From positions 3,827,001 to 3,891,000 of the forward strand of contig NC_073351.2 of assembly GCF_027580225.2 (NCBI RefSeq): a DNA stretch of 64,000 nucleotides, written 5' to 3'. This DNA comes from Misgurnus anguillicaudatus. Lineage: Eukaryota; Chordata; Actinopteri; Cypriniformes; Cobitidae. The notes beneath the pieces are model-generated. The model made no database searches, had not been told where the DNA came from, and saw only the letters and a program-made list of their open reading frames with translations. Every line of letters begins with the position of its first letter. Positions within the stretch are counted from its first letter, which is position 1. Below are positions 50,118 through 61,664 of this stretch, one piece after another. Made by a program: the position numbers and the translations under genes.

Positions 50118-51899
50118 CTGTAAAGGGGAGAAAATGTTTCAGAATAGTGCTGAGATGCAAATTACTTTTTGTAAATAAATAATATTAACAATATTATTTT
50201 TTTGTCTCTAAAATGTAATTGTTACTATTTCTGAATAAACACAGACAAGGCATCTGTTTCACTCTGATATCACATTGCACTACAAGTAATGAAAGAGTAA
50301 ACATGCTTTCTGCTCATCTTTGTCATTCTGAAGTTGCGGCGAGACACATTTATCCACTACAGCAGGGACAGTTATAGTTTTGTGCCTTTCTGTGTAACTA
50401 TTCCATGACAGCCTCCAATATATGTTATATAAATGGTTTCCACCTCCCACGAAATGGGGTTGTCCCGCAGGGTCAGGCTAAAACACAGAAATAGCTCTAC
50501 CGAGGGCTTTTCTTAAGTATGTGTTCTTATTTTGTCACATAAGCCTAGTCCTTCAATGGCAAGTTATTTCTGCATTGAAGATAGAAATTCTACTGTATTA
50601 TAGTGATATATTATACACAAGCTTTGTCTCTCTCGGAGCAACTGAAAAGGTGAGCTCAAATGACACTTATGACAACTGTATGTGAAAAAGTTATGAAATA
50701 ATTTCATATTTCTCTTTCAACTTTATATCGTCCTGCTCCAGCAATAAAGTCACCTTGTGGGAAAATCTCTACCCTGTGGTATTATTAGGTTCCAGATCTG
50801 CCCAGTCTGGGCCTTTAAAGCCCCCAATCTAATTTCTCCTCACCAATTTAAGCTATTCCAAAGGCATGACAGAGTCTTCACACTGACTCTGTAGGAAACT
50901 GCTTACCACATCCGCTCTCTGCAGTTAATCCTCTCAAAGCATCAGACCTGTATCGAATCTTACTGATGCGCTGTGATGTTCCAATGCTTATTTTAATATT
51001 TCCTGCCCATCACATCACCTTCCACTTTCTACTGCCATCAAAAATATGTATATGTTTTTGGGGATTTGCAAACCCCCAATCTGTTTTTTTTACCAAGATA
51101 ATGTGTCATTTTATTTTTATCGCAGTTATATGTGCAGAGATAGCTGTAAGGCAATTGTAGGTTGTCACTGTGACTCTGTAAACACTATGACTCTGTAGCA
51201 CTATCAAAACATTGCACTGTTTGTCCAGCACAGCACACCCACACATCAACTTGAATCAGTCAATGGTATGAGGTTTGGAAAGGGCTACCTGTTTGTCTGA
51301 GATGGGTGTGATGAGCATTAAGCAAATCATCTAATCCAAATCAAGAGAACAGAATATCTTGAGGATAAGGACTTTGACTTGGACCTCATTATAATAGAGA
51401 AATTTTCACAGACAAGACCATTTACAACTTCTTTCAGAAAATGTCATAACCAAGTTATTTTACAATTCACAGATGAAACACAGATTAAAGAACATTTAAA
51501 TGAAGATTGAGAGCAGCATTACCATGGGATCCCGAACATGTACTTAACTGAAAAGGGCACCAACTTCTCCGTCTGACAAAACCTTGATCAGACTAAGTAA
51601 CATAGGTAAAGTTTTTTGGTTAATAATTATGCCCCTTTAATGATTTAGTATCATTCTTTAACTATACTCAGTGACAGTAGCATAATAACTTACGACGGGG
51701 AAAATAAGTATTTGACACATCAGCATTTTTATCAGTAAGGTTATTTCTAAGTGGGCTATTAACACAAAATTTCCACCAGATGTAGACATCAAGGCAAATA
51801 TTGATTTCATACAAACAAATCGAAACATTTAAGTATACAAGTTGAGTCATAATAAATAAAGTGAAATGACACAGGGAATAAATATTGAACACATTTTTT

Positions 51900-52520
51900 T
51901 TAATACTTTGTAGAAAAGCCTTTGTTGGTGATTACAGCTTCTAGACGCCTCTTGTACGGAGAGACCAATCGTCTGCATTGCTCAGGAGTGATTCTGGCCC
52001 ATTCTTCCACACAAATGGTCTTTAAATCTTGAAGGTTCCTTGGGCCTCTTTTATGAACTTTGAACTTTAGTTCTCTCCATAGATTTTCTTTAACAACTTG
52101 ATTTTCTTTCTTTGAAACCACTTCATTGTTTCATTGGCCTTGTGTTTGGGATCATTGTCTTGCTGAAATGTCTACCCTCTTTTCATTTTCGGCTTTCTGG
52201 TAGAGGGCAGCAGATTTTTATCCAGAAAGTCCCGGTACATTTCTCCATTCATCCTGTCTACTGTCTATAACTCTCCTGATTATTCTTTGGACTCTTCAGA
52301 CAGGGATCTTACATGGAGCACCTGATTGTGGCCGGTTTATGGTGAAGTGATCTCTTTCCATTTCCGGACAATGGGCCACACAGTGCTCACAGGAACATTC
52401 AGCATTCTGGAAATGCGACTATAACCATTCCAATCAAAATGCTTTTTAATGATAAGATTACGAAGATCTTGAGAGAGTTTTTTGCTTTCATCCTTAATTA
52501 AGTCTTTCCTGTGTGACTCC
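51900..52520 (-). pseudogene. Tc1-family transposase, C-terminal remnant
   Basis: The minus-strand frame at 51900-52121 has [20 protein letters not shown], then [17 protein letters not shown]. This is the well-conserved C-terminus of fish Tc1 transposases after the DDE motif. Upstream (52121-52520) the similarity continues at DNA level with frameshifts until the hAT insertion. Confidence 0.88.
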
Positions 52521-52714
52521 TGGGTAGGCCTGTCACGATAACAAATTTTGCTAGACGATAAATTGCCTCAGAATTGATCGCGATAGACGATAACATTGAT
52601 GCTCCGGGACCATTATAATAATGCAGATACACCTTTTCAAAGATCTATAAACTTTTATTTCTAAACAATAAGTAATACTGGAACTGGAAGACATTTTAAA
52701 TATCCACAAGAAAT

Positions 52715-52873
52715 GAACAAAATAACAGGATGATTGCGTTTTAGGTGCATATGCATGTTTGTCGTGTTGCCACTTTTAAGTGCTACGTTTTTACCACAAA
52801 TGCGACAAAACGGCTCGTTCAGGTTTAGTGGTTCACCTCGGTCATTAGGTTTAAATCCAAAGTACTCCCACAC
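52715..52873 (-). pseudogene. BED zinc-finger exon remnant of a hAT transposase
   Basis: The frame reads MWEYFGFKPNDRGEPLNLNE, then PFCRICGKNVALKSGNTTNM and HMHLKRNHP. The aromatic WEYFGF start, the C-x2-C pair, SGNTTNM and the H-x4-H pair are the hallmarks of BED fingers in ZBED-like hAT transposases. The remaining catalytic domain is absent. Confidence 0.85.
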
Positions 52874-52904
52874 TGCAGCTGTAGCGTTTGGTTTTGAAAC
52901 TTGG

Positions 52905-53036
52905 CTGTTTACACTTGGTATTAAGATGTGTTTTTGATCAGATCACAAGTGGACGAGAGAGACATATCACGTTTACATCTGGTATTTAAATCCGTCTCTT
53001 TTGTCCACTTTCGACCGCTTCTGTCCTGAATACTGT
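52905..53036. mobile_element. fragment related to the 26758-28838 element
   Basis: Contains ctgtttacacttggtattaa, tgatcagatcacaagtggac and cactttcgaccgcttctgtc, matching in inverse the right half of the 26758 element. Probably a third-level insertion within the hAT. Confidence 0.55.
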
Positions 53037-55869
53037 GAGGGGATGGTCTGTCGAGACGGTGGGCGAGTCTCTCCGCTGTCATTTAAACGCCAGCGGGAGT
53101 AATTATGAGTTTATATGGACGCAAACTAATATTATGTCCACTGCTTGTTTAGCAAGTAAACATGCTGCACATTATTTTCTACATGTATATGTTAGAGCTT
53201 TCTCTGAATTTTCAGCGCAATTGATGAAATAAGATCGCGCAACTTTCACACGCTTGCAAAATGAAACCCGCTTTAGTTTATCAATGAAAGGCTAAAAATA
53301 GCACTGTTCACCTTGTGTCAGAAAAGTCAGAAAAGACGTAAAACATTGTGATCCAACGATGGAAACGCATGTTAATGACAAGTGTAAACAGCCTCTAGTA
53401 AATCCATCTTTTTCTCAAACTCTCGTCTCAACTAGTGTTTTCTCCTGCTACACTCCTCACGCGGCGCTCATCCTCCTCAGTACGCCTACTGTGATAGGCT
53501 ACGCCAGGAGTCCCCCCTCCCCACACAGATCATGCGACTGACAAATGACTGACGAGGGTTCACTCCTTGTCACTCGTTGCACGGAGCGGTCATCCAGTCT
53601 CTTTGGTAGAGAGAGAGAGACAAGGAAAACAAAGAAGCATGCAAATGTGAATTATCGCGGCCTAAAAAAATTATCGAGCTCATTTTATTTACCGTGCGAT
53701 TCATCGATTTATCGTTTATCGCGACAGGCCTACTCCTGGGTAATGAAAAGCCTTTATAGGCCATCAATTAGGACTAAAGCAGCTGGTATCAATTAGTACT
53801 GATAGGGGGCAGGGTTTCTCTCTCAATACTGACAGATTTCAGGTGATCTCCTGGCTTTCTATGCAATTTTGCACCTTGTTCTCTTCATGTGTTCAATATT
53901 TATTCCCTGTGTCATTTCACTTTATTTATTATGACTCAACTTGTATACTTAAATGATCTGATTTCTCTGTATGAATTTAATATTTGGCTTGATGGCTTCA
54001 TCTGGTGGCTTCAAATTTTGTGTCAATAGCCCACTTAGAAACCTCCTTACTGATAAAAATGCTGATGTGTCAAATACTTATTTTCCAAGTGTGTAATATG
54101 TAGTGTATAATATGTTTTTATATTTACTGTAACTGTTTATAATGATTATTCAGGATAATTTACAGACCCACTCTTGGGTAATGCTTGGGTAGCATTTAAA
54201 AGGTTAAAATGAATGCATGTATTTAAGGATTGTCAAGGCTGAAAATAAGGCCACATACACACAATGACAGTGCTTCCCCATCCGATCTTTTTTAATCCAA
54301 TCTTTTTTTTCTTTTTTTTGGAAGTCATCCCAAGACATGTGTCCTGTGTGAACAAAAGGCAGAAATGCCTTAGGGGGTGTTTCCTATTGTGTTCTAATGA
54401 CGCGTGGGTCATTGCAACAAGTTACAGTTCAGCTCTTTGACATGGGTGTTTTAAATACACATTTAAAACGAGAAATGTGTTCAAACTGTAATAAGGCAGA
54501 GATCAGGGAGCTCCTCACTATATGTGCTGAAATTGTAATCCATCGTCAGCTTCATAGAACAGCATGCGTCACGGGCAAGTTCATGATCTGATCAGAAAAT
54601 AAATACAAGTGCGTGTTTTTTTTCCACAGAGAAATAGGGGATGATGAGCAAATAAAAAAAAAGTCATGTATTTTCCATAATCTGCTAAAATATACGGATT
54701 GGCTGTAAACACGACACGCAAGGGTGTCGGTTACAGATTTATCCACTCTGGACGAAATGTAGATTCAATACAAAATTTGTAGGTATACGGCTAAATGCTT
54801 CTCCGTGTGGACAGGTGCTTAATGAACTAAATTAACTTGAACATATTGTCATTTACATATTAAATAGTTAGACTGAACGTTGCTACAAAGTGAGTTTGGC
54901 CATCAAGTTTTGTTTCAGTTACGTAACTTTCACATATTTTGGTTACCTGGGTAAGCTATCTGTTCTGATGATTATTGAAACTGATAAATAAACTTTTATA
55001 GGTGTGTTTAAAACTATTTCAGCATACATTTCTCTTACACAAGTATGAAAGTTTATGTAAAATATGACTGTTTGATAAGCTTCAATGATTGTCTATGGAG
55101 GTTGCAAGGAAACATTTTTAATGCTTGCTTATTTGGTTATAATTTATAAGTAGCTTGTGTTGTAAAGAAACATAAACACAGATATATTTAATGAAAATGC
55201 AAAGACACCACAGACAATTCAAAGACAGTGTAGTACACATTCCACATATCCACAACAATGTGTGTTTTGTAAACAAGTTATTATCATCATGAATCCTCTG
55301 TTTTTCAGTAAGAGTGTGTCGGTTTTGCGGCATGCCTTTAACTGTTTCCTAAGCTCATAAATTGTGGCTGCACACTTTCTTTATCAAGATCATCTAACTT
55401 CCAGAGTACATTCTAATCAGAGTATTGATCTGAGGTGCAGACGCTCAAGTGCACAGAGCCTTTAATCCCCAGGCTCAATTTACTCCCAATGAGACACTTT
55501 CAAGGTTATCCACACCAACCTCATCAAAAGACAAGAGCAGATGATAAACACTGGCATAAACATATACGGCATATTTCACACCCAAATGTATGTTTGTTCA
55601 AATATAAAACTTTACTGACAACACGTGATAAATGTGATTACATGAACAATTTTACTCTGACTGTGCTTAATACAATGATAATATGTAAATTCATAACGTA
55701 AAACCGTTTTCTTTTATTAGGGGAAAGGTCATCGTTAAGCTAAATGTGATCGGCACAGGTAGATTTCTGCCCATTCTCCCCAATTTGCTTTGCATGTAAA
55801 CACCCTTACCTGTTTTTTCACAGTTTTGTTCATGTGCATGTTTTGCGTGTAAAAGATAAATGTTATTAT

Positions 55870-57170
55870 ATTTTGCCACTGGTCAGTCAGTTATCATAGT
55901 TTTGCTACTGGTCAGTCAATTATGATAGTTTTGCCACTGGTTGGTCGGTTATTATAGTTTTGCCACTGGTCAGTTAATTATTATATTTTGGCACTGGTCA
56001 GTCGGTTGTTATAGTTTTGCCACTGATCAATCAGTCGTTATAACCTTGAAACATGTCAGTCAGTCATGCAGTGATACAAATCACTTTATGATGACTTTAT
56101 TGACTAACTAAACACATACTACTCTAAACATACAAACACGCACACATACATACAGTTCAGCATTGGAAGAAGGTAAAGGTTTAAGTAGAGAAAAGAATAA
56201 AACTTGAAGTTATGGCAGTATTTGTAATTCAGCAGATCAAAGCCTAAAACGAACCATCAGTTACTTAATTTGAATGCACCTAAAAGGGGATAATGATAGG
56301 CGTAATAACCTCCTCACTGGTCAATCAGGTGTAATATCTTTGCCACTGATCAGTCAGTTGTTATAATGTCACCACTGGTCAGTCAGTTGTTATAACGTTG
56401 CCACTGGTCAGCCAGTCGTTATAATGTTGCCACTGGTCAGTCAGTTGTTATAACGTTGCCACTGGTCAATCGCTAGTCAGTCAGTCTTTATAATGTCGCC
56501 ACTGGTTGGTCAGTCGTTATAATGTTGCCACTGGTCAGTCAGTTGTTATAACGTTGCCACTGGTCAATCGCTAGTCAGTCAGTCTTTATAATGTCGCCAC
56601 TGGTAAATCAGTCTTTATAATGTTGCCACTGGTTAGAGAGTTGTTTTAACATCGCCACTGTTCAGTCAGTCGTTATAACGTCGCCACTGGTCAGTCACTA
56701 GTCATTCAGTCATTATAATGTCACCACTGGTCATTCAGTCATTATAATGTCACCACTGGTCAGTCAGTCATTATAACGGCGCCACTGTTCAGTCAGTCAT
56801 TATAACAGCGCCACTGTTCAGTCAGTCATTATAATGTCACCACTGGTCAGTCAGTTGTTATAACAGCGCCACTTGTCAGTCAGTTGTTATAATGTCGCCA
56901 CTGGTCAGTCAGTCTTTATAATGTCGCCACTGTTTAGTCAATCATTATAATGTCACCACTGGTCAGTCAGTTGTTATAATGTCGCCACTGTTCAGTCAGT
57001 CATTATAACAGCGCCACTTGTCAGTCAGTTGTTATAATGTCGCCACTGGTCAGTCAGTCTTTATAATGTCGCCACTGGTCAGCCAGTCGTTATAATGTTG
57101 CCACTGGTTGGTCAGTCATTATAATGTCACCACTGGTCAGTCAGTCGTTATAATGTCGCCACTGGTATAT
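55870..57170. repeat. 29-bp minisatellite in a spon1 intron
   Basis: Units near gttataatgtcgccactggt followed by cagtcagtc. A small, more diverged block occupies 55870-56060. Unrelated sequence fills 56060-56320, and the main array runs about 56320-57170 with roughly 29 copies. Variants alternate gtcgcc/gttgcc/gcgcc and cattcagtc/ttgtt. The array ends about 370 bp inside the donor of the 57544 exon. Confidence 0.92.
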
Positions 57171-57543
57171 CAATCAGTCAGTTCAATCAAGCATTCCAGA
57201 GTGCTTAATAACTCTTAATTGATGTAAATCACTAAATATCACTAAATTTACACTTTGCCTCAACAAACCACGACTTGATATATTAGAGTTTATGTGCTGA
57301 ATTATGCAAATATCTAGGAACAGCCCTAAAGATGATTTTTATAGAGGCTTCCCAAACACTACTACTGCCCTGTCTGTTATTGCACAACAAACAGGCTTTC
57401 TTGTCGCTTGAGATGAAACATCTTAAATGTGTCAAACGTTTTACATAAATGTTTTGAAAGCATCACAGAGCCACAGTGTTGACTTTAAATGGCTGCAGAT
57501 TAAACTGGGATAAGGGAAAAAGTCTTTTTGCAAAGTGTCTTAC

Positions 57544-57666
57544 TTGGGTATTCTTTGGGGTGCAGTTTTTCTGACCAGTTCCCGTAGAAGGTGACTCTGT
57601 ATTTGGCAGTTCCACAAGCACAGCAGTCCAGCAGAGGTTTATCTGTACTTTCTCCATACAGCGGCT
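57544..57666 (-). CDS. spon1: spondin-1 coding exon, start of spondin domain
   Basis: This 123-nt minus-strand exon follows a tccag acceptor and ends at a gtaag donor. It encodes PLYGESTDKPLLDCC, then ACGTAKYRVTFYGNWSEK and HPKEYP. The CCACGTAKYR..FYGNWSEK..HPK block is the N-terminal signature of the Spondin_N domain in F-spondin. It includes a paired Cys and an N-W-S glycosylation sequon. The linker before DKP differs from the mammalian one, as expected for the variable part. Its first two bases complete a Glu codon with the preceding exon, and its last base makes Arg with the next one, giving YPRRANHW as in other vertebrates. The intron to the previous exon is only 459 bp. The frame is intact with no stops. 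Confidence 0.93.
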
Positions 57667-58125
57667 CTGGAAGTCGAAGTATGACTAAATTATTTGCAAC
57701 AAAATACACACACACACATACTGTCTGTACACTGCAACAAGGAGGGTCAATTGAAAATTAAATTGTCCACCAAACTGTTGCTGTAAAGACCAAATGCTGT
57801 TTGCATACCTGTGTTTGAACACTGGCCATTAAATTAAAATTGAAATAAACAAAAAACTCTGTCAATCTTACGTAACAACAGTATGCTAGCCAACCATCTT
57901 TACAAGCTACTATTGGTATTGCTAGTTCACGAGGGAACCAATACCAACAATCATACATCAAGGTGGACCAATATAGGTATATTGGGGTCTTTTTAGAAAA
58001 GGGAACATTCAGGCATTTGATGCAACCAAGGTTAAGAACAGAGATAATAAGCAAAGGACTAAAACAGATTAAAGAAGAGCTTGGAATGTGCAAGAACGTC
58101 TAGCTGGAAGTATTCAAAAACTCAC
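57667..58125 (-). other. spon1: spon1 short intron
   Basis: Intron of 459 bp between two spon1 exons, GT/AG bounded and phase 1. It holds no recognised repeat. The open frame inside it on the minus strand has no family resemblance. Confidence 0.85.
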
Positions 58126-58199
58126 CTTTCTCACACATGCGTTTGGTGAGGAAACCTTCATCCTGAAATGAGATGATCTTTCTCTGAACAATACTCGCC
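58126..58199 (-). CDS. spon1: spondin-1 (F-spondin) coding exon, reeler/spondin junction
   Basis: Spondin-1 is a secreted extracellular-matrix adhesion protein with a reeler domain, a spondin domain and thrombospondin type-1 repeats. On the minus strand this 74-nt exon follows an acceptor (tttttgcag) and ends at a gtgag donor. It carries one base that completes an upstream codon, 24 full codons beginning ASIVQRKIISFQDEGF, and one base of the next codon. The peptide matches the vertebrate SPON1 stretch ASIVQKRIIYFQDEG...CE just after the reeler domain (recalled family sequence, not searched). The trailing G joins AG of the next exon to give Glu, so the splice is phase 1 to phase 1. The upstream reeler exons were not found between 58200 and 64000. 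Whether it is spon1a or spon1b is unresolved. Confidence 0.9.
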
Positions 58200-58204
58200 C
58201 TGCA

Positions 58205-58526
58205 AAAATAAAGCGATGAAGTAAGGAGAAGAGAAGGGTGCAGTAAAATGGGCAATTGTCAGAAATCAGCTTTTTGAACAGGCAGCAATCATGAACCCCC
58301 GTAGAGTGATTATAATCTCAGAAAAGAGGCATGTGCCAGATGAATGGCTGCACATCATTAAAGTGAACTGCGCTACCGGATTTCACAGGAACCAGATGTG
58401 AGACATATATTTATGTTCTGCTGGAACTGAGGATATGCATCATAAAACACACAGAAAAAAATATATATTCTAGGTATATTTTTAAATAAATTATTTTATT
58501 CATTACCTAACTGAATTATTTTGATC
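58205..58526. other. upstream spon1 intron, unrecognised
   Basis: No recognised element. The next upstream exon (reeler end, FW.APPAGTGCVILK-like) was not seen here or further right. Confidence 0.5.
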
Positions 58527-58530
58527 TTAA

Positions 58531-58751
58531 CCTCCTAAGACCCGCACTTTGGTTTGGCTTGCATTTTAGATTTCTTCCAGCTATTTGAGGTTACGAAAAA
58601 CCAATAAATATAATAACCAAATATTTTTCTTTAAACATGAAGCAGTGTAATTGTCCACATTTGGGTACAACAGGTTCCAGTTACCCAGAATTAAGTATTA
58701 TGGTGCAAAAAAGTGATGTCCACGTATGTGTACACACCAGGTCTTAGGAGG
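58531..58751. mobile_element. TTAA-flanked MITE, CCTCCTAAGACC ends
   Basis: Starts cctcctaagacccg and ends accaggtcttaggagg, flanked by TTAA at 58527-58530 and 58752-58755. CCY-starting ends with TTAA duplication fit piggyBac-type MITEs. Confidence 0.8.
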
Positions 58752-58759
58752 TTAACATT

Positions 58760-59795
58760 GATTGATCATCCTACTGACCTGTATGGGTCTTACAATGGAC
58801 CAACCTCAATACAACAATCATTTGTGGACAACCAGCAATACCAGAGTTTTGCTGGGAAACATAAAACCAGCATAAACCCAAAATCATCTTGTTCAAATCA
58901 AGTTTTTTCAGTCTGTTTCTTTGGATTGAAATAGACACTGAAGAAAAAGTCGGTTCACAGAAACCATAAGCGAGAGAGACTTTGGTCAAGCAGTTGTAAT
59001 TAAAAACGGATAAGTGACCGCAAACATAGCTTAAGGAGTTGGTGCAGCCTGTTTACACTGTGCCATCTGAAATACTTGTGGCAACCATGGAGGTCTTTAA
59101 ACAGCCTTGAAAAATCTTAGAGTACACAAAAAACCTTCATCCTTTTACAGAGAGGAACACAGAGCTCTCATCTAAAGAACAGGCTTGGCATTATGGTACC
59201 AAGGGCTGGAGCCAGTCCATGTGGTTCACATCCAAATGACAAGGAATATTTATAAACCAGCCATTTTTAGTCAACCACACTTAAAGGGTCATTATACTGT
59301 GAGAAATCAAAAATGCTGACTAATAAATACAATCAAAAAGTGAAAGACTAACTCATATCTAAACTTCAACTAACAGCTATACAATATTGACTATGGGGTT
59401 ACATTTATCTGCAAAATTCAACTTAATGCTTATATAATCAGATTACTTGGTTTGGTTTGAAGTGGTGGATTTGGTTGTAAAAAATAGTTTTTTGTTCACC
59501 TTCATGCACTGATTCTTTAGTTCAGTCACTTAAGTTTCTCCCTCTCATCTGCTTTTATAGATTGATGTGAAGAGGTTATCACTGAGTTTGTTTAGATATT
59601 TAAAGTGCCTGTGTAATTGAAAAGACAAGAGAGAAGATTGAAAACGGTCCAATTATACAATGTGCCAAATATTGTCATTTTAAAGAAAATAGATTATGAG
59701 AACAGAGATACTGTAAAAAGAAAGGATTAAGAGACCCCCAAGTGTTATTCTTTGATTATTTTTTCCATTATTTTGAGATAAATGATGTGTGTACT

Positions 59796-59834
<39 letters not shown>

Positions 59835-60118
59835 GCACGCACGCGCGCGCACTTCTTTCATAACTTTTTATTCACAGTTGTGTAAAGTAAAACTAATTTC
59901 ACTTTACCTTGACACCGTAGCCATGCAAACATAAACAGACAAACTTATTTCAAATACAATCTGCTTGTCAGTCACTCTACTGTAGGTGCAAATTAACTCA
60001 AAACGTTACATGATTTCAACCGCTCCATCTGGCAGCGTTTAATTTTTCCCCAACAGCTGCTTAACCCTACAGATTGTGAGATATCACGGGAAATGACTTA
60101 AGCCCCTACCTCAGAATA
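58760..60118. other. intronic DNA with a microsatellite
   Basis: Contains the CA/CG run at 59799-59852. Nothing else is recognised. Confidence 0.4.
59799..59852. repeat. (CA)n-(CGCA)n microsatellite
   Basis: A CA dinucleotide run that turns into gcac/gcgc units at its right end. Confidence 0.95.
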
Positions 60119-60965
60119 TTAAAGGGGTAGTGAATCAAATAATTTATTTTAACTTGATATTCTGTTATATAAGAGGTCATCATACTTAAATGAACATCCT
60201 GCCAGCTTGAGAACTGAAAATGTCCTCTTTACTGAAAAATAACAGTTTTTGGCACCAAGCCATTAAAACAATCGATTCAGGAATGAGCTAAAATATGATG
60301 TCAGATTAGAATTTAAACCCCTCCCCAAACCCAAAATATAACGACTACTTTTGTAGCTCTGCCCACAGCTTCGCGTGACACGCGTGTGGGCCAGGGGCTG
60401 AGCAAACCATGCAGTGTCTCAACAATCAATAAACATGTCTTTAAAGATTGTCAAATGTAACCAAAATGACTTTTAAATAAATTTTTCCTGAGAGACTTTT
60501 ATTTTGACGCGGTGATCTGTTAGAAGTACCCAAGGAGTGTTCGGTTGTGGAAGAACCGTCTGGGAAGAACACAGACACTGTATAACCTTAACTCGGAGGC
60601 TCGGAACATAAAATTAGGAATGCGTGGTTAAAGTTTGTTTTTAAAGAAATTCCAGCTCGCGTGCGGAGTGTTTGTTTACTTTGTGTACCACGGATTCATT
60701 TGTAAAGAAACCGATGGTGGATTTGCAGAGAAACTAGCAACATCAACATTAAAAGCACCACTTATATTGGATCTGACAAAAATGACACAGCAGTATACAC
60801 AGTAAGTAAAACATTTTACTTTATTTAAGCTAATGTTACTGCGTTTCACTATTGCTTAAGAGATCGCTTGATATGTCTGTTGTAACATCCGTGTCTAAAC
60901 ACGTTTTAATTTACTAAAAACATTAAACGATTAATAAAGGTGCAACACTTAACAATAGCGCCTTA

Positions 60966-61001
60966 TATTGTAATATAATATTGTAATATTATATTACAAT
61001 A
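60966..61001. repeat. perfect AT-rich palindrome
   Basis: Two 17-bp arms (tattgtaatataatatt and its exact inverse) with a 2-bp gt spacer. Confidence 0.95.
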
Positions 61002-61021
61002 GGACGGTAATATAATGGTAG

Positions 61022-61312
61022 AAATATACAAAGTTAGTGATAAGGAAGGACTTATCAGCCGCAATTTAGATTATGATGCCCGCTTACTGTGTTGTATACG
61101 GTAATTTAGGCAAGTTGCGTTTGAACGGTCCAACACTCAACAAAGCTTTTTTTATCATATAACTGTGGTATGTAACGTTACGTGTATCTAAAAGCAACCT
61201 CACAAGCACAATAGAAATATACAAAGTTATTGATAAGGATTTATCAGCCGCAGTTTAGATTCTGATGCACTCTTACAGTATTGTATACGGTAATTTAATC
61301 ACGTCGAGTTTA
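61022..61312. repeat. direct repeat pair
   Basis: Two copies share gaaatatacaaagtta, ttatcagccgca and tgtatacggtaattta, at about 61022-61125 and 61212-61312. Confidence 0.85.
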
Positions 61313-61664
61313 AAGTTTTGTTTTACTTTACTATACTACGTATGGTCATTTATGTGTTTCATCTTTAGCACCCAGAATCTTTTGTGGGTCAAACATATAT
61401 GTGTTCGGCTGCTATTTTTACACATTAATGTTTTTAAAACATTTCCCCACATGTAATGAAGGGGAATGAAGCTATCCAATCATAGCAGTGGACGTTTACG
61501 TCCGTTTACACCATTTCTCCAGAAAGCCACTAATCCATGTTACAAAATAGCTTATTACTTATTGCTTTTGATGTTTTTGAATGTAAAAACAATGTGAACA
61601 TCATAAGTAGACCTCAGACAACTGTATAAACCAATAAAATCAACAGATTCATTGCCCCTTTAAG

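Larger units (their letters stand above)
52525..53732 (-). mobile_element. hAT element with perfect 8-bp TSD CTCCTGGG
   Basis: Begins taggcctgtcacgataacaa and ends tatcgcgacaggccta, flanked on both sides by ctcctggg (52517-52524, 53733-53740). It is inserted within the Tc1 copy. The minus strand keeps a BED-type zinc finger. The 1.2-kb length means most of the transposase is gone. Confidence 0.9.
51693..54093 (-). mobile_element. third Tc1-like transposon, interrupted by a hAT
   Basis: The left end cgacggggaaaataagtatt (after TA 51691-51692) and right end atacttattttccaagtgtg (before TA 54094-54095) are inverted. The adjacent gctattaacacaaaattt and tttgtgtcaatagccc arms also match. Transposase remnants are on the minus strand. 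A hAT with its own duplication sits at 52525-53732. Confidence 0.88.
50118..57543 (-). other. spon1: spon1 intron, 7.4 kb, repeat-loaded
   Basis: Phase 1 intron between the exons ending at 57544 and starting at 50117. It contains the nested transposon stack at 51693-54093 and the 29-bp minisatellite at about 55870-57170. The rest (50120-51690, 54100-55860, 57175-57540) shows no recognised element. The more GC-balanced stretch near 50740-50960 may be worth a conservation check. Confidence 0.8.
60123..61659. mobile_element. TTAA-flanked element, AGGGGTAGTGAATC ends
   Basis: The left end aggggtagtgaatc is mirrored by gattcattgcccct at the right, flanked by TTAA at 60119-60122 and 61660-61663. 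It contains a perfect 36-bp palindrome (60966-61001) and a duplicated segment of about 100 bp (61022-61125, 61212-61312). No transposase is seen. Confidence 0.65.

Noticed and set aside
55870..57170. CRISPR-like array
   Set aside because: The units are contiguous 29-bp tandem repeats without unique spacers, in a fish intron.
57758..58093. 111-codon minus-strand frame next to spon1 exons
   Set aside because: It lies wholly in the 459-bp intron between two well-defined exons and has no resemblance to spondin.
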